A DNA stretch of 64,000 nucleotides from ZC4RG30 sp965652645 (GCA_965652645.1 CBFGXE010000014.1:3496-67495), one strand, 5' to 3'. Counted from the stretch's first letter, positions 17,726 to 29,628 are shown. The notes: a model not told the origin generated them from the letters alone. Program-made: numbers and translations.

Positions 17726-18736
17726 ATGGTCCACCTGAAAACCCATTTCCCGGGCATCCTTGCCTGGCGACGCACAGGGCAGGCTGCCCTGCTGGCCGTG
17801 GCGATGCTGGCGGCGGTGGGTACTGCCGCGCAGGCTGCCTCGCCGGGCGACCTGGACTACAGGCTGCGGGAGCTGGAGCTTGAGCGCGACCAGGAGCGGG
17901 CGCGGCGCGAAATGGAGCAGCGCGAGCGCATCCAGCGCGACGCGTTGCGCGACCAGGAACGCGCCATCCAGCGCCAGGAGGAACGCCTGGACCAGATGCG
18001 CCTGCGCAACGAGCAGGCTGCCCGCGACAACGCGCTGACCGCCACCGAGCTCAGCCGCAACTTCACCTACAACATCAACGTGATCGACGCGCGGCCGCAG
18101 GCACAGCTGGGCCTCACGGTGGATACCAGCGAGCGGCGCGACGGTGCGCTGGTGTCCACAGTCAGCAATGGTGGCGCCGCCGAGGCGGCCGGCCTGCGCG
18201 CGGGCGACCTGGTCACTGCCATTGATGGAGTCGACCTCACCCGCGAACCCAACCCCGGCCGCGCGCTGGCGGACAGGCTGCAGGCGGTGCAGCCGAACGC
18301 GAGGGTGAACCTGGGCGTGCTGCGCGATGGCCGCCGGATGACCTTCGATGTGGCGGCGCGCGCGGTGCCGCCGCTGCCCCCGGTGGACGACATCCTGCGC
18401 CAGCGCATTGCGGAGCGCCCCCGCACATCGACAACGCCGCCGGTTTCCCAGCTGGGGGACATGGAGTTCACCACGCTGAGCACCCGGCTCGGCAGGTACT
18501 TCGGCGTGAGCGAGGGCGTGCTCGTGCTGCGGGCGGGCGCGGGCGCGCCATTCGGCCTGCAGGATGGCGACGTCATCCTCTCCGTCGACGGGCGCAAGCC
18601 CACCGACGCCCAGCACGTGGGGCGCATCCTCGGCTCCTACGAGCCGGGCGAGAAGCTGAAGCTGCGCGTGCAACGCGACCGCAAGGCCATCAACCTCGAC
18701 ACGGAGGCGCCGGGCACAGGCACGGGCGGCCGCTGA
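17726..18736 (+). CDS. Exported protein with coiled coil and two PDZ domains
   Basis: A 336-residue protein with a signal sequence (AALLAVAMLAAVGTAAQA, cleavage near residue 37), a charged Glu/Arg/Gln-rich coiled coil (about 40-100), a first PDZ-like domain (about 115-205, with AAEAAGLRAGDLVTAIDG) and a second PDZ-like domain (about 245-330, with GLQDGDVILSVDGRKP). There is no protease domain. It probably acts in the periplasm as a scaffold or protease partner, similar to PDZ-only proteins of xanthomonads; the exact role is not known. An in-frame ATG at 17669 would add 19 residues that do not look like a signal start. Confidence 0.7.
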   Translation: MVHLKTHFPGILAWRRTGQAALLAVAMLAAVGTAAQAASPGDLDYRLRELELERDQERARREMEQRERIQRDALRDQERAIQRQEERLDQMRLRNEQAARDNALTATELSRNFTYNINVIDARPQAQLGLTVDTSERRDGALVSTVSNGGAAEAAGLRAGDLVTAIDGVDLTREPNPGRALADRLQAVQPNARVNLGVLRDGRRMTFDVAARAVPPLPPVDDILRQRIAERPRTSTTPPVSQLGDMEFTTLSTRLGRYFGVSEGVLVLRAGAGAPFGLQDGDVILSVDGRKPTDAQHVGRILGSYEPGEKLKLRVQRDRKAINLDTEAPGTGTGGR

Positions 18737-18815
18737 CCGCCGACTGCGCCGGACAGCCTCCGGCGCCCGCATCCGGAAGCTTTCGCCCGGGGCGTGGAGT
18801 ACCATCCGCCGCCCC

Positions 18816-19871
18816 ATGCGCCGCGCCGATTTTTCCTACGAGCTGCCTCCCGGGCTGATTGCCCAGGCGCCGCTGCCGGAGCGTTCCGCCAGCCGCCTGC
18901 TGTGCCTGGAAGGCGCCACCGGCGCACTGGCGGACCGGCACTTCACCGACCTGCCTGGCCTGCTCCATCCCGCCGACCTGCTGGTCTTCAACGACACCCG
19001 CGTGGTCGCGGCGCGCCTCTTCGGCACCAAGCCCTCCGGTGGCCGCGTGGAGATCTTCCTGGAGCGCGTGGTCGGGAATGACCGCGCCTGGGTGCAGATG
19101 CGCGCCAGCAAGGCCATCCGCCCCGGCCTCGCCGTGCACACGCAGGGCGGCGAAGTGCAGGTGACAGGGCAGGTGGAAAGCCCGGCCGGGGCACTGTGGG
19201 AAATCCGCACGCCGCAGGCGGCACTGGAATTCTTCGAGGCGCATGGCCACGTGCCGCTGCCGCCCTACATCGGGCGCGGCGACGACGCGCAGGACCGCGA
19301 GCGCTACCAGAGCATCTTCGCCCGCGCGCCGGGCGCGGTGGCGGCGCCCACCGCCAGCCTGCATTTCGATGCGGGGCTGGTGAAGCGCATCGACGCCCTG
19401 GGCGTGCACCGCGCCGAGGTCACCTTGCATGTGGGCGCCGGCACCTTCCAGCCGCTGCGCGTGGAGGAGATCGCCCACCACGTGATGCACGCGGAGAGCT
19501 ATGCGGTGCCGCAGTCACTGGTGGATGCGGTGGGCGCCTGCCGCGCCCGCGGCGGCCGCGTGGTGGCCGTGGGCACCACCGTGGCGCGCGCGCTGGAGTC
19601 CGCCGCCGCCGGCGGGCAGCTGGCGGCCGGCGCCGGCGAGACGCGCCTGTTCATCACGCCGGGCTATGCTTTCCGGGTCGTCGACGCCCTCATCACCAAT
19701 TTCCACCTGCCGGAGTCCACCCTGCTGATGCTTGTCTGCGCCTTCGCCGGCCACCGTTCCGTGCTGGCCGCCTATGCCCACGCGGTGCGCGAGCGTTACC
19801 GTTTCTTCAGCTATGGCGATGCGATGTGGATCACGGCCGCGCCGTCCGCGCGCACGATGGCAGGTCCATGA
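18816..19871 (+). CDS. queA: S-adenosylmethionine:tRNA ribosyltransferase-isomerase
   Basis: Enzyme of queuosine synthesis, 351 residues, which makes epoxyqueuosine in tRNA from preQ1 and SAM. The N-terminal FSYELPPGLIAQ, the VFNDTRVVAARL block, the PPYI substrate segment, HVGAGTFQPLR and the C-terminal NFHLPESTLLMLV and YGDAM are all present. Length is normal. The stop overlaps the tgt start (ATGA), so the two are translationally coupled, and their enzymes act in successive steps of the same pathway. Confidence 0.96.
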   Translation: MRRADFSYELPPGLIAQAPLPERSASRLLCLEGATGALADRHFTDLPGLLHPADLLVFNDTRVVAARLFGTKPSGGRVEIFLERVVGNDRAWVQMRASKAIRPGLAVHTQGGEVQVTGQVESPAGALWEIRTPQAALEFFEAHGHVPLPPYIGRGDDAQDRERYQSIFARAPGAVAAPTASLHFDAGLVKRIDALGVHRAEVTLHVGAGTFQPLRVEEIAHHVMHAESYAVPQSLVDAVGACRARGGRVVAVGTTVARALESAAAGGQLAAGAGETRLFITPGYAFRVVDALITNFHLPESTLLMLVCAFAGHRSVLAAYAHAVRERYRFFSYGDAMWITAAPSARTMAGP

Positions 19872-21010
19872 TCAGTTTCCAGCTGCTGCACACCGAAGGC
19901 GCGGCGCGCCGTGGCAGGCTCACGCTGGACCGCGGCACCATCCAGACGCCGGCCTTCATGCCCGTGGGCACCTACGGCACGGTGAAGGCCATGACGCCGG
20001 AGGAGCTGCTTTCCATCGGCGCGGAGATCATCCTCGGCAACACCTTCCACCTGATGCTGCGCCCGGGCACCGGGGTCATTGGCGCCCACGGCGGCCTGCA
20101 CGGCTTCATGCACTGGGAAAAGCCCATTCTCACGGACTCCGGCGGCTTTCAGGTGTTCAGCCTGGCGCAGCTGCGCAAGATCACGGAGCAGGGCGTGCGT
20201 TTCGCCTCGCCGGTGGATGGCAGCCAGGTGCACCTCTCGCCCGAAGATTCCATGGACGTGCAGCGTGCGCTGGGATCCGACATCGCCATGTGTTTCGACG
20301 ACTGCACGCCCTGGCCGGCCACCGAGGCGCAGGCGCGCGACTCGATGGAACGCTCCATGCGCTGGGCCGCGCGCTCGCATGCGCACTACTACCGCGAGAA
20401 CCCGGCCCCGCCGCGCGGCAACCTGTTCGGCATCGTGCAGGGCGGCACTTATGCGCCGCTGCGCGCGGCTTCGGTGGAGGCGCTGGTGCGCATCGGCTTC
20501 CCCGGCTATGCGGTTGGCGGGCTGGCCGTCGGTGAACCCGAGGAAGTGCGCCTGGCAGTGCTTGAGGGGGTGGAGCCGCTGCTGCCCCGCGACCGTCCCC
20601 GCTACCTGATGGGCGTGGGGCGTCCCGAGGACCTGATCCGCGCCGTGGCGCGCGGCATCGACATGTTCGACTGCGTGATGCCCACGCGCCACGCGCGCAA
20701 TGGCCACCTGTTCGTGCACGACGGCGTGCTGAACATCCGCAATGCCGCCCACGCCGCGGATACCGGGCCCGTCGACCCCACCTGCGGCTGCTACACCTGC
20801 CGCAACTACTCCCGGGCCTACCTCCGGCACCTGGACAAATGCAACGAAATCCTGGGTGCCCGCCTCAATACCGTGCACAACCTGCACTTCTACCTGGAGC
20901 TGATGCGCCAGATCCGCCAGGCGCTGGACGAGGGGCGCTTCGCCGCCTTCGCCCGCGAGACCCTGGCCCGCCGGGAAGGCGGGACGGTGCCGGTCCAGGG
21001 GCCGGGTTAA
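19868..21010 (+). CDS. tgt: tRNA-guanine transglycosylase
   Basis: Exchanges guanine-34 for preQ1 in tRNAs with GUN anticodons, 380 residues. Key residues are in the DSGGFQVFSL block (nucleophile or base Asp), the GIVQGGTY block, GGLAVGEP and the second active-site Asp in DMFDCVMPTRHAR. The C-terminal zinc site CGCYTC plus the following Cys and His (NLHF) is intact. Second gene of queA-tgt, followed after 71 bases by yajC, the usual order in Gammaproteobacteria. Confidence 0.96.
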   Translation: MISFQLLHTEGAARRGRLTLDRGTIQTPAFMPVGTYGTVKAMTPEELLSIGAEIILGNTFHLMLRPGTGVIGAHGGLHGFMHWEKPILTDSGGFQVFSLAQLRKITEQGVRFASPVDGSQVHLSPEDSMDVQRALGSDIAMCFDDCTPWPATEAQARDSMERSMRWAARSHAHYYRENPAPPRGNLFGIVQGGTYAPLRAASVEALVRIGFPGYAVGGLAVGEPEEVRLAVLEGVEPLLPRDRPRYLMGVGRPEDLIRAVARGIDMFDCVMPTRHARNGHLFVHDGVLNIRNAAHAADTGPVDPTCGCYTCRNYSRAYLRHLDKCNEILGARLNTVHNLHFYLELMRQIRQALDEGRFAAFARETLARREGGTVPVQGPG

Positions 21011-21081
21011 CCGCGAGGCGGCCCTTCCGGGGGCCTGTGGCATAATCCCCCGCCGATTTTCACCCGGACAGGAAAACGATC

Positions 21082-21414
21082 ATGAGCCTGCTGATTTCCA
21101 CCGCCCACGCCCAGACGGCCGGCGCCGCGCCCCAGGGCCCGGGCATGATGAATTTCATCATCCTGCCGCTGATGATCGTGGTGTTCTATTTCCTGCTGAT
21201 CCGCCCGCAGCAGAAGCGCCACAAGGAACACCAGGCGCTGCTGTCGCGGCTCGCCGCCGGCGACGAGGTGGTCACCGCCGGGGGCCTGCTTGGCCGCATC
21301 ACCGAGGTGGGCGAGGGTTTCATCACCATCGAGATCGCCGATGGCGTGCGCATCAAGGTGCAGCGCCAGCAGATCACCCAGCTCGTTCCCAAGGGCACCT
21401 ACAAGAGCGCCTGA
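21082..21414 (+). CDS. yajC: Sec translocon accessory protein YajC
   Basis: Single-span inner-membrane protein of 110 residues that joins the SecDF complex. The membrane helix FIILPLMIVVFYFLLIRPQ is at about 30-48, followed by the family-typical QQKRHKEHQ and the DEVVTAGGLLG segment. AGGAAAACGATC before the ATG serves as ribosome site. It is 6 bases from secD. A CATAAT hexamer about 35 bases upstream of the start may be a -10, but no good -35 is visible. Confidence 0.95.
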   Translation: MSLLISTAHAQTAGAAPQGPGMMNFIILPLMIVVFYFLLIRPQQKRHKEHQALLSRLAAGDEVVTAGGLLGRITEVGEGFITIEIADGVRIKVQRQQITQLVPKGTYKSA

Positions 21415-21420
21415 TCCGCC

Positions 21421-23295
21421 ATGCTGGAATTCGCCCGCTGGAAATACATCCTCGTCGCAGCCGTCATGCTGCTGGCGCTGGTCATCGCCGCGCCGAACTT
21501 CTTCGGCGAAGACCTGGCGGTGCAGGTGGCACGCAAGGACCGCCTGGCCATCGATGACTCGGTCCAGGAACTGGTGGAGACCACCCTGAAAGACAAGGGC
21601 GTGGCCTTCAAGCGCTCCTTCGTCGACAACGGCCGCCTGATGGTGCTGTTCGACGATGTTTCGCAGCAGCTCGCCGGCCGTGACGCGGTGAATGCCACCT
21701 TCCGCGAAGACCTGGATTCCGCCCTGGCCCGTGCCCCGCGCGCGCCGGGCATCTTCCGTGCCCTGGGCCTCAGGCCCATGCCGCTGGGGCTTGACCTGCG
21801 CGGTGGCCTCTACCTGCTTTACGAGGTGGACGTGAAGGGCGCGGTGCGCCAGCTGGTCGAGGCCTACGAGCAGGACTACCGGCGCGCGCTCACCAGCGCG
21901 AAGATCGACTTCACCGACGCCGTGCCCATCGAGAACGGCGTGCGGGTGAGCTTTGCGGCCGGCACCGACCTCGACGCCGCGATGGCCGCCATGCGCCGCG
22001 CCGTGCCGGACGCGGTCTACACCGCTAGCGGGGGATCCTCGCCCTACATCGACGGCACGCTCACCGACGCGCAGGTGCGCGAGCGCCAGCGCGGTGCCAT
22101 CGAGCAGAACATGATCACGCTGGGCAACCGCGTGAATGCGCTGGGCGTCACCGAGCCCATCGTGCAGCAGCAGGGGGCCGACCGCATTGCCGTGCAGCTG
22201 CCGGGCGTGACCAATTCCGCCGAGGTGAAGTCCATCCTGGGCCGCACCGCCTCGCTGGAGTTCCGCCTCACGGACATGACCAACAGCGTGTCCGACGCCG
22301 TGGCCCGCGGGCGCGCGCCGCTGGGCTCCAGGCTCGACTACCACAAGGCCGACGCCAATGGTTACCGCCGGCCCACGCTGCTCAAGCGCGAGCTCATCGC
22401 CACCGGCGAGAACCTCATCGGCGCCACCACGGCGGTGACGCAGGAAGGCCCGACGGTGCAGATCCGCCTTGATTCCAAGGGCGGCGACGAAATGCAGCGG
22501 GTGTCAATGGCCAACATCGGCCGCCTGATGGCGGTGGTGCTGGTGGAAAAGACCCGCGAGCAATACACCGACCCGGTCACCGGCGAGCTGAAGGAGCGCA
22601 ACGGACCTGACCGCCGCGAGGTGATCAGCGAGGCCACCATCCGTGGCGTGCTGGGCAACAACTTCAACATCACCGGCCTCACGCAGGCCGAGGCGCGGGA
22701 ACTGGCGCTGCTGATGCGTTCCGGCCAGCTGGCGGCACCGCTGCTGCCGGTGAGCGAGCGGCCCGTTGGTCCCTCGCTGGGCCAGGAAAACATCCGGGCC
22801 GGCGTGACGGCGCTGATGTGGGGCGCGGGGCTGCTGTTCGTGTTCATGATCTTCTACTACCACCTGTTCGGCGTGGTGGCCTGCGTGGTGCTCACCGCCA
22901 ACATGGTGCTGCTGACGGCGCTGCTGTCGCTGCTGGGTGCCTCGCTGTCGCTGCCGGGCATCGCCGGCATCCTGCTCACCATCGGCATGGCGGTGGACGC
23001 CAACGTGATCATCTACGAGCGCGTGCGCGAGGAGCTGCGCAACGGCGTGTCGCCGCAGACCTCCATCCGTGCCGGCTTCGAGAAGGCCTGGTCCGCCATC
23101 TGGGACTCCAACGTCACCACCTTCATCGCGGGCCTGGTGCTGTGGGTGTTCGGCACCGGACCGATCCGCAACTTCGCCGTGGTGCTGTCACTGGGCATCA
23201 TGACCTCGATGTTCACGGCCATGCTCGGCAGCCGCGCGCTGCTGACGCTGATCTATGGCGGCACCCGCAAGCCGGCCCGCCTGTCGATCGGCTGA
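21421..23295 (+). CDS. secD: Protein translocase subunit SecD
   Basis: Inner-membrane subunit of 624 residues that uses the proton gradient to help export and membrane insertion. One N-terminal span (about 8-26), the large periplasmic P1 domain with GLDLRGGLYLLYEVD near residue 122 and the LGNRVNALGVTEPIVQQQG block, then five C-terminal spans that include GIAGILLTIGMAVDANVIIYERVREEL. Length is normal. Co-directional with yajC and secF at very short distances. Confidence 0.96.
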   Translation: MLEFARWKYILVAAVMLLALVIAAPNFFGEDLAVQVARKDRLAIDDSVQELVETTLKDKGVAFKRSFVDNGRLMVLFDDVSQQLAGRDAVNATFREDLDSALARAPRAPGIFRALGLRPMPLGLDLRGGLYLLYEVDVKGAVRQLVEAYEQDYRRALTSAKIDFTDAVPIENGVRVSFAAGTDLDAAMAAMRRAVPDAVYTASGGSSPYIDGTLTDAQVRERQRGAIEQNMITLGNRVNALGVTEPIVQQQGADRIAVQLPGVTNSAEVKSILGRTASLEFRLTDMTNSVSDAVARGRAPLGSRLDYHKADANGYRRPTLLKRELIATGENLIGATTAVTQEGPTVQIRLDSKGGDEMQRVSMANIGRLMAVVLVEKTREQYTDPVTGELKERNGPDRREVISEATIRGVLGNNFNITGLTQAEARELALLMRSGQLAAPLLPVSERPVGPSLGQENIRAGVTALMWGAGLLFVFMIFYYHLFGVVACVVLTANMVLLTALLSLLGASLSLPGIAGILLTIGMAVDANVIIYERVREELRNGVSPQTSIRAGFEKAWSAIWDSNVTTFIAGLVLWVFGTGPIRNFAVVLSLGIMTSMFTAMLGSRALLTLIYGGTRKPARLSIG

Positions 23296-23311
23296 TTTCA
23301 AGGGGACCAGC

Positions 23312-24247
23312 GTGGAATTCTTCCGCAAGCCAACCAATTTCCCGTTCATGGCGACCCGACGCGTGTGGTACACGCTGTCGGCGGTGCTGATGGTCGCGTC
23401 CATCACGCTCTTCTTCGTCCGGGGCCTCAACCTCACGGTGGACTTCACCGGCGGCACCAACGTCGAGGCCACCTTCACGGGACCGGCCGACGTGGAGAAG
23501 GTGCGGTCGGCGCTCGAGGCCCGGGAGTTCCGCGAGCCCGTGGTGCAGAACGTGGGCACCGCCAGCGACATCGCCATCCGCCTGGCGCCGGAGGCCGACC
23601 AGAGCGCCGACCAGGTGCGCGACCGCGTGCTCGAGGCCCTGCAGTCGATCGACCCGGCAGTCGACGTCAAGCCGCTGGAGTTCGTCGGTCCGCAGGTGGG
23701 CAGCGAACTGCGCAACAGCGCCATCCTGGCGCTCGCGCTGACCTTCCTGCTGGTGTTCCTCTACCTGGTGTTCCGCTTCCACACCTGGAGGCTCTCGACC
23801 GGCGCCATGCTGGCGCTGATGCACGACCCCATCATCATCATCGGCTGGTTCGCGCTGTCGCAGACGCCGTTCGACCTGGCGGTGATCGCCGCGCTGCTGG
23901 CGGTGGTCGGCTACTCGCTCAACGACACCATCATCGTGTTCGACCGCATCCGCGAACGTTTCGAGGCCAACCGGCGGCTTGCGCCCCAGCTCGTGCTCGA
24001 CCAGTCGATCAACCAGACCCTCTCGCGCACCATCATGACCAAGGTCACCACGCTGATCGTGGTGGTGGCGCTGCTGGTGCTGGGCGGTCCGGCGCTGAAC
24101 GGCTTCTCGCAGGCGCTGACCATCGGCATCCTCGCCGGCACCTACTCGTCGATCTACATCTCCTCGGCGGTGGCGCTCGACCTGGGGCTGAAGGCCGAAC
24201 ACATCTTCCCGGTGGTGCGCGCCCGCGAGGTCGACAGCCTGCCGTAA
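23312..24247 (+). CDS. secF: Protein translocase subunit SecF
   Basis: Partner of SecD, 311 residues, with six predicted spans and a periplasmic domain (about 45-135). The DFTGGTNVE motif near residue 45 and the transmembrane block YSLNDTIIVFDRIRERFE are conserved. The GTG at 23312 was chosen because AAGGGGA lies a few bases before it and MEFFRKPTNF is a normal SecF N-terminus. It is 16 bases after secD. Confidence 0.95.
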   Translation: MEFFRKPTNFPFMATRRVWYTLSAVLMVASITLFFVRGLNLTVDFTGGTNVEATFTGPADVEKVRSALEAREFREPVVQNVGTASDIAIRLAPEADQSADQVRDRVLEALQSIDPAVDVKPLEFVGPQVGSELRNSAILALALTFLLVFLYLVFRFHTWRLSTGAMLALMHDPIIIIGWFALSQTPFDLAVIAALLAVVGYSLNDTIIVFDRIRERFEANRRLAPQLVLDQSINQTLSRTIMTKVTTLIVVVALLVLGGPALNGFSQALTIGILAGTYSSIYISSAVALDLGLKAEHIFPVVRAREVDSLP

Positions 24248-24268
24248 CGCAAGAGGGGCGCCCGCGCC

Positions 24269-25009
24269 GTGCTGGAGCTGCTGACCGACCCGGCATCCTG
24301 GCTGGCCTTCCTCACGCTCTCCGCGCTGGAGATCGTGCTGGGGATCGACAACATCATCTTCATCTCGGTGCTGGTGGGGCGCCTGCCGCAGCAGCAGCGC
24401 GCCCGGGCGCGGAACTTCGGCCTGCTGCTGGCGATGGGCTCGCGCATCGCGCTGCTGCTGTCCATCGTCTGGCTGATCGGGCTGACCAGGCCCTGGTTCT
24501 CGGCGTTCGGCAACGAGATTTCCGGCCGAGACCTGGTGCTGATCCTGGGCGGCCTGTTCCTGCTCGGCAAGAGCGTGCTGGAGATCCACCACACGCTGGA
24601 GGGCGCCGCCGACGACCGCAAGGCGCTGGTGTTCTCCAGCTTCATGCTGATCATCGTGCAGATCGGCATCATCGACATCGTGTTCTCGCTCGACTCGGTG
24701 TTCACTGCCGTTGGCCTGGCCGAGCCGCACCAGGTGCCCATCATGGTGGCGGCCATCGTGGTGGCCATCCTGGTGATGATGCTGCTGGCCGGGCCGATCT
24801 CCGACTTCGTCGAGGCGCACCCGACGGTGAAGGTGCTGGCGCTGGCCTTCCTGATCCTGGTGGGCATCGCACTGGTGGCCGACGGCCTGGATACCCACGT
24901 GCCCAAGGGCTACCTGTATTTCGCGATGGCCTTCTCGGTGGGCGTGGAGATGATCAACCTCAGGCTGCGCAAGTTGCTGGACCGGCGGCGGGCCGGAAAG
25001 GCCGACTGA
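24269..25009 (+). CDS. TerC-family integral membrane protein
   Basis: Inner-membrane protein of 246 residues with about seven spans. The two acidic family motifs are visible: ALEIVLGIDNIIFIS in the first span and IIDIVFSLDSVFTAVG in the middle. TerC/YkoY-type proteins are linked to manganese or other metal export; family membership is clear, the ion is inferred. It lies 21 bases after secF and may be read from the same message, but a role in secretion is not implied. Start codon is GTG. Confidence 0.9.
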   Translation: MLELLTDPASWLAFLTLSALEIVLGIDNIIFISVLVGRLPQQQRARARNFGLLLAMGSRIALLLSIVWLIGLTRPWFSAFGNEISGRDLVLILGGLFLLGKSVLEIHHTLEGAADDRKALVFSSFMLIIVQIGIIDIVFSLDSVFTAVGLAEPHQVPIMVAAIVVAILVMMLLAGPISDFVEAHPTVKVLALAFLILVGIALVADGLDTHVPKGYLYFAMAFSVGVEMINLRLRKLLDRRRAGKAD

Positions 25010-25124
25010 GGCCTGCGGAACTGCCGGACGGGTCGCAATGGTTGGTTCCGAGGCTGGATTCCGCAGGGAGGCTCTCTATACTCGGGTGCTTCGGCCCACC
25101 TTTCGGACAAGACTGGTCCTGCAC

Positions 25125-26282
25125 ATGAAAAAAGCACGCACCGGCCTGCTGGCCACCACCCTCGCCGCGCTTGCCATTGCCGGCTGTTCGAATTCCGGCG
25201 GCGATGCCGCGGCCGACACCGGCCCGATCCGCATCGGCGAGTTTGCCTCCCTCACCGGCAAGGAAGCCACCTTCGGCACCTCCTCGCACGAGGGCACCGT
25301 CCTGGCCATCGAGGAGATCAATGCCGCCGGCGGCGTGCTGGGCCGGCAGCTGGAGCTGGTGTACGAGGATAACCGCAGCATGCAGGGCGAGTCCTCCACC
25401 ATCGCCAAGAAGCTGATCAACAGCAACAAGGTGGTGGCGCTGCTGGGCGAGGTGGCCTCGGGTCGCTCGCTGGAGGTGGCGCCACTGGCCCAGTCGAACC
25501 GCATCCCGATGATTTCCCCGTCGTCCACCAACCCGGATGTCACCCGCATCGGCGACTACGTGTTCCGGGTCTGCTTCACCGATCCCTTCCAGGGACGGCT
25601 GCTGGCCGGCTTCGCGAAGGACACGCTCAAGGCGAAGAAGGTGGCCATTTTCTCCGACGTGGCCGCGGCCTACAGCGTGGGCCTGGCGCAGTTCTTCCGC
25701 GAGCCCTGGCTGGCAGGCGGCGGCGAGGTCGTCTCCGAGCAGAAATACACCGGCGGCGACAAGGACTTCAAGGCGCAGCTCACCGTCATCAAGAACGCGA
25801 AGCCCGACGCCATCCTCGTGCCGGGCTACTACACCGACGTGGGCCTCATCGTGGCGCAGGCGCGCCAGCTGGGCATCACCGTGCCGCTGTTCGGCGGCGA
25901 TGGCTGGGAGGCCCCCGAGCTGATCCAGATCGCCGGCGCCGACAACCTGGTAGGCACCTACTACTCCACGCATTTCTCGCCCAACAGCACCGATCCGCTG
26001 GCGCAGAAGTTCGTCGAGGCCTACAAGGCGCGCTACAACGGCAAGGCGCCCGACGCCATGGCCGCGCTGGGCTACGACTCGGCGCGCGTGCTGGCCGATG
26101 CCATCCGCCGTGCCGGCACCACCGACGGGCCGGCGCTGCGCGACGCGCTGGCAGCCACGAAGGACTTCCCCGGCGCCACGGGCCTCACCACGCTCGATGC
26201 GAACCGCGATGCCTCCAAGGCGGCGGTCATCATCACGGTGAAGGACGGCAAGTTCGAATACGTGCAGAGCGTCGCACCCTGA
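25125..26282 (+). CDS. ABC transporter substrate-binding lipoprotein, branched-chain amino acid type
   Basis: Periplasmic binding protein of 385 residues (type I periplasmic-binding fold, Leu/Ile/Val-binding group). A lipoprotein signal ends with AIAGC (Cys about 21). The mature part begins with IRIGEFASLTGKEATFG and has the family's EEINAAGGVLGR and YEDN segments. It is the first gene of a complete five-gene LIV-type importer. Ligand is not provable: branched-chain amino acids are usual, but urea, amides and aromatic compounds are used by close relatives. A TATACT hexamer at 25077-25082 is a possible -10. ATG at 25125 gives a proper signal peptide. Confidence 0.9.
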   Translation: MKKARTGLLATTLAALAIAGCSNSGGDAAADTGPIRIGEFASLTGKEATFGTSSHEGTVLAIEEINAAGGVLGRQLELVYEDNRSMQGESSTIAKKLINSNKVVALLGEVASGRSLEVAPLAQSNRIPMISPSSTNPDVTRIGDYVFRVCFTDPFQGRLLAGFAKDTLKAKKVAIFSDVAAAYSVGLAQFFREPWLAGGGEVVSEQKYTGGDKDFKAQLTVIKNAKPDAILVPGYYTDVGLIVAQARQLGITVPLFGGDGWEAPELIQIAGADNLVGTYYSTHFSPNSTDPLAQKFVEAYKARYNGKAPDAMAALGYDSARVLADAIRRAGTTDGPALRDALAATKDFPGATGLTTLDANRDASKAAVIITVKDGKFEYVQSVAP

Positions 26283-26307
26283 TTCCTGACGCAGGCGTCG
26301 CCGGGCC

Positions 26308-27197
26308 GTGACCGAGCTGCTGCAGCAACTGATCAATGGCCTGGCGCTCGGCGCCATCTATGCACTGATCGCGCTCGGCTACACCATGGTGTACGGCGTG
26401 CTGCGCTTCATCAATTTCGCGCACAGCGACGTGTTCATGGTGGGCGCGTTCTCGGGGCTGTTCCTTTCCCGGGCCATCGCCAACAGCTCCCCGCTGGTGG
26501 GCGTGCTGGTGCTGCTTGGTGCCATGGCCATCTGCGCCGTGCTGGGCATGGTGATCGAGAAGCTGGCCTACAAGCCCTTGCGCGGGCGCTCCACGCTCAC
26601 CGTGCTCATCACCGCCATCGGCGTGTCGCTGCTGCTGCAGAACCTGGGCCAGCGCATCTTCGGCGCCAACCCGCGTTCCTTCCCGGCGCTGTTCCCGGTG
26701 CGCAACTTCGACCTCGGTGGATTGGTGATCTCCAGCAGCCAGATCCTGGTGTTCGTGGTCACCATCGTGGTGCTGCTGCTGCTGCGCTACATCGTGCTGC
26801 ACACCCGCACCGGCACGGCCATGCGGGCAGTGTCGTTCAATCCGGTGGCCGCCTCGCTGATGGGCATCAACAACAGCCGCGTGATCTCCTTCACCTTCGC
26901 CATCGGGTCGGCCATGGCCGCCGCCGGCGGCATCCTCTACGCCTCCAACTATCCCTCCATCGATCCCTTGATGGGCACGCTGCCCGGCATGAAGGCCTTC
27001 GTGGCGGCGGTGCTGGGCGGCATCGGCAACATCGCCGGCGCGGCCATCGGCGGCCTGGTGCTGGGGCTGGTGGAGACCACCGTGGTGGGCTTCGGGGGCT
27101 CCACCTATCGCGATGCCGTGGCCTTCGCGGTGCTCATCCTGATCCTGCTGTTGCGGCCGGAGGGCATCCTGGGCAGGCGCGTGGCGGAGAAGGTGTG

Positions 27198-27198
<1 letters not shown>
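26308..27198 (+). CDS. livH: Branched-chain amino acid ABC transporter permease LivH
   Basis: Inner-membrane permease of 296 residues with about eight spans. It begins LLQQLINGLALGAIYALIAL, the LivH hallmark, and contains TMVYGVLRFINFAHSD and the cytoplasmic coupling segment TGTAMRAVSFNPVAASLMGI. The start is GTG. Its stop shares bases with the LivM start (TGATG), so the two permeases are translationally coupled. Confidence 0.94.
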
Positions 27199-28135
<937 letters not shown>

Positions 28136-28139
<4 letters not shown>

Positions 28140-28920
28140 GCGCGCTGCTGCGGCTGGATGCCTGCACGTTGCGCTTCGGCGGCCTGAGCGCCGTGTGCGA
28201 GCTGTCATTCGAGCTGGCCGAGGGCACGCTCACCGGCATCATCGGCCCGAACGGCGCCGGCAAGACCAGCGTTTTCAACCTCATCACCGGGGTGTATGCG
28301 CCCACGATGGGGTCGCTGCACCTGGGGGATCGCCGGATCGCGGGCCTCAAGCCCTGGCAGATCGCGCGGCTGGGAGTCTCGCGCACCTTCCAGAACATCC
28401 GCCTGTTCCCCTCGCTGTCGGTGCTGGACAACGTGCGCGTGGCCTTCAACCGCCACCTCGAACACCGGGCGCGCGCCTCGCTGCTCAGGCTGCCGGGCTT
28501 CAACAGGTCCGAGGCGGCGCTGCAGGCACGCGCGATGGACCTGCTGGAGATGTTCGGCCTCACCCGCGTGGCCAGCGAGCCGGCGCGCAGCCTGCCCTAT
28601 GGCAGCCAGCGGTGCCTTGAGATCGTGCGCGCGCTGGCCACGCAGCCGCGCCTGCTGCTGCTGGATGAGCCTGCCGCCGGCATGAACACCACCGAGAAGC
28701 AGCACCTGACGAAGCTCATCGCGCAGATCCGCGAGCGCTTCGGCATCACCATCCTGCTGGTGGAGCACGACATGCCGCTGGTGATGAAGGTGTGCGAGCG
28801 CATCATCGTGCTCGACCACGGCGTGAAGATCGCAGATGGCGCGCCGGCCGAAGTGCGCGCGGATCCGAAAGTGATCGAGGCCTACCTGGGTGAGGAGGCG
28901 CCCGCGGCGGCGACCGGCTG

Positions 28921-28921
<1 letters not shown>
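28136..28921 (+). CDS. livG: ABC transporter ATP-binding protein LivG
   Basis: Cytoplasmic ATPase of 261 residues. Walker A is GPNGAGKTS near residue 38, the Q-loop lies in SRTFQNIRLF, and Walker B is LLLLDEPAAGMN. The ABC signature is degenerate: SLPYGSQRCLEI stands where LSYGQQR is usual, which is common for LivG. The H-loop is LLVEHDM. Overlaps both neighbours by a few bases. Confidence 0.94.
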
Positions 28922-29620
<699 letters not shown>

Positions 29621-29628
<8 letters not shown>
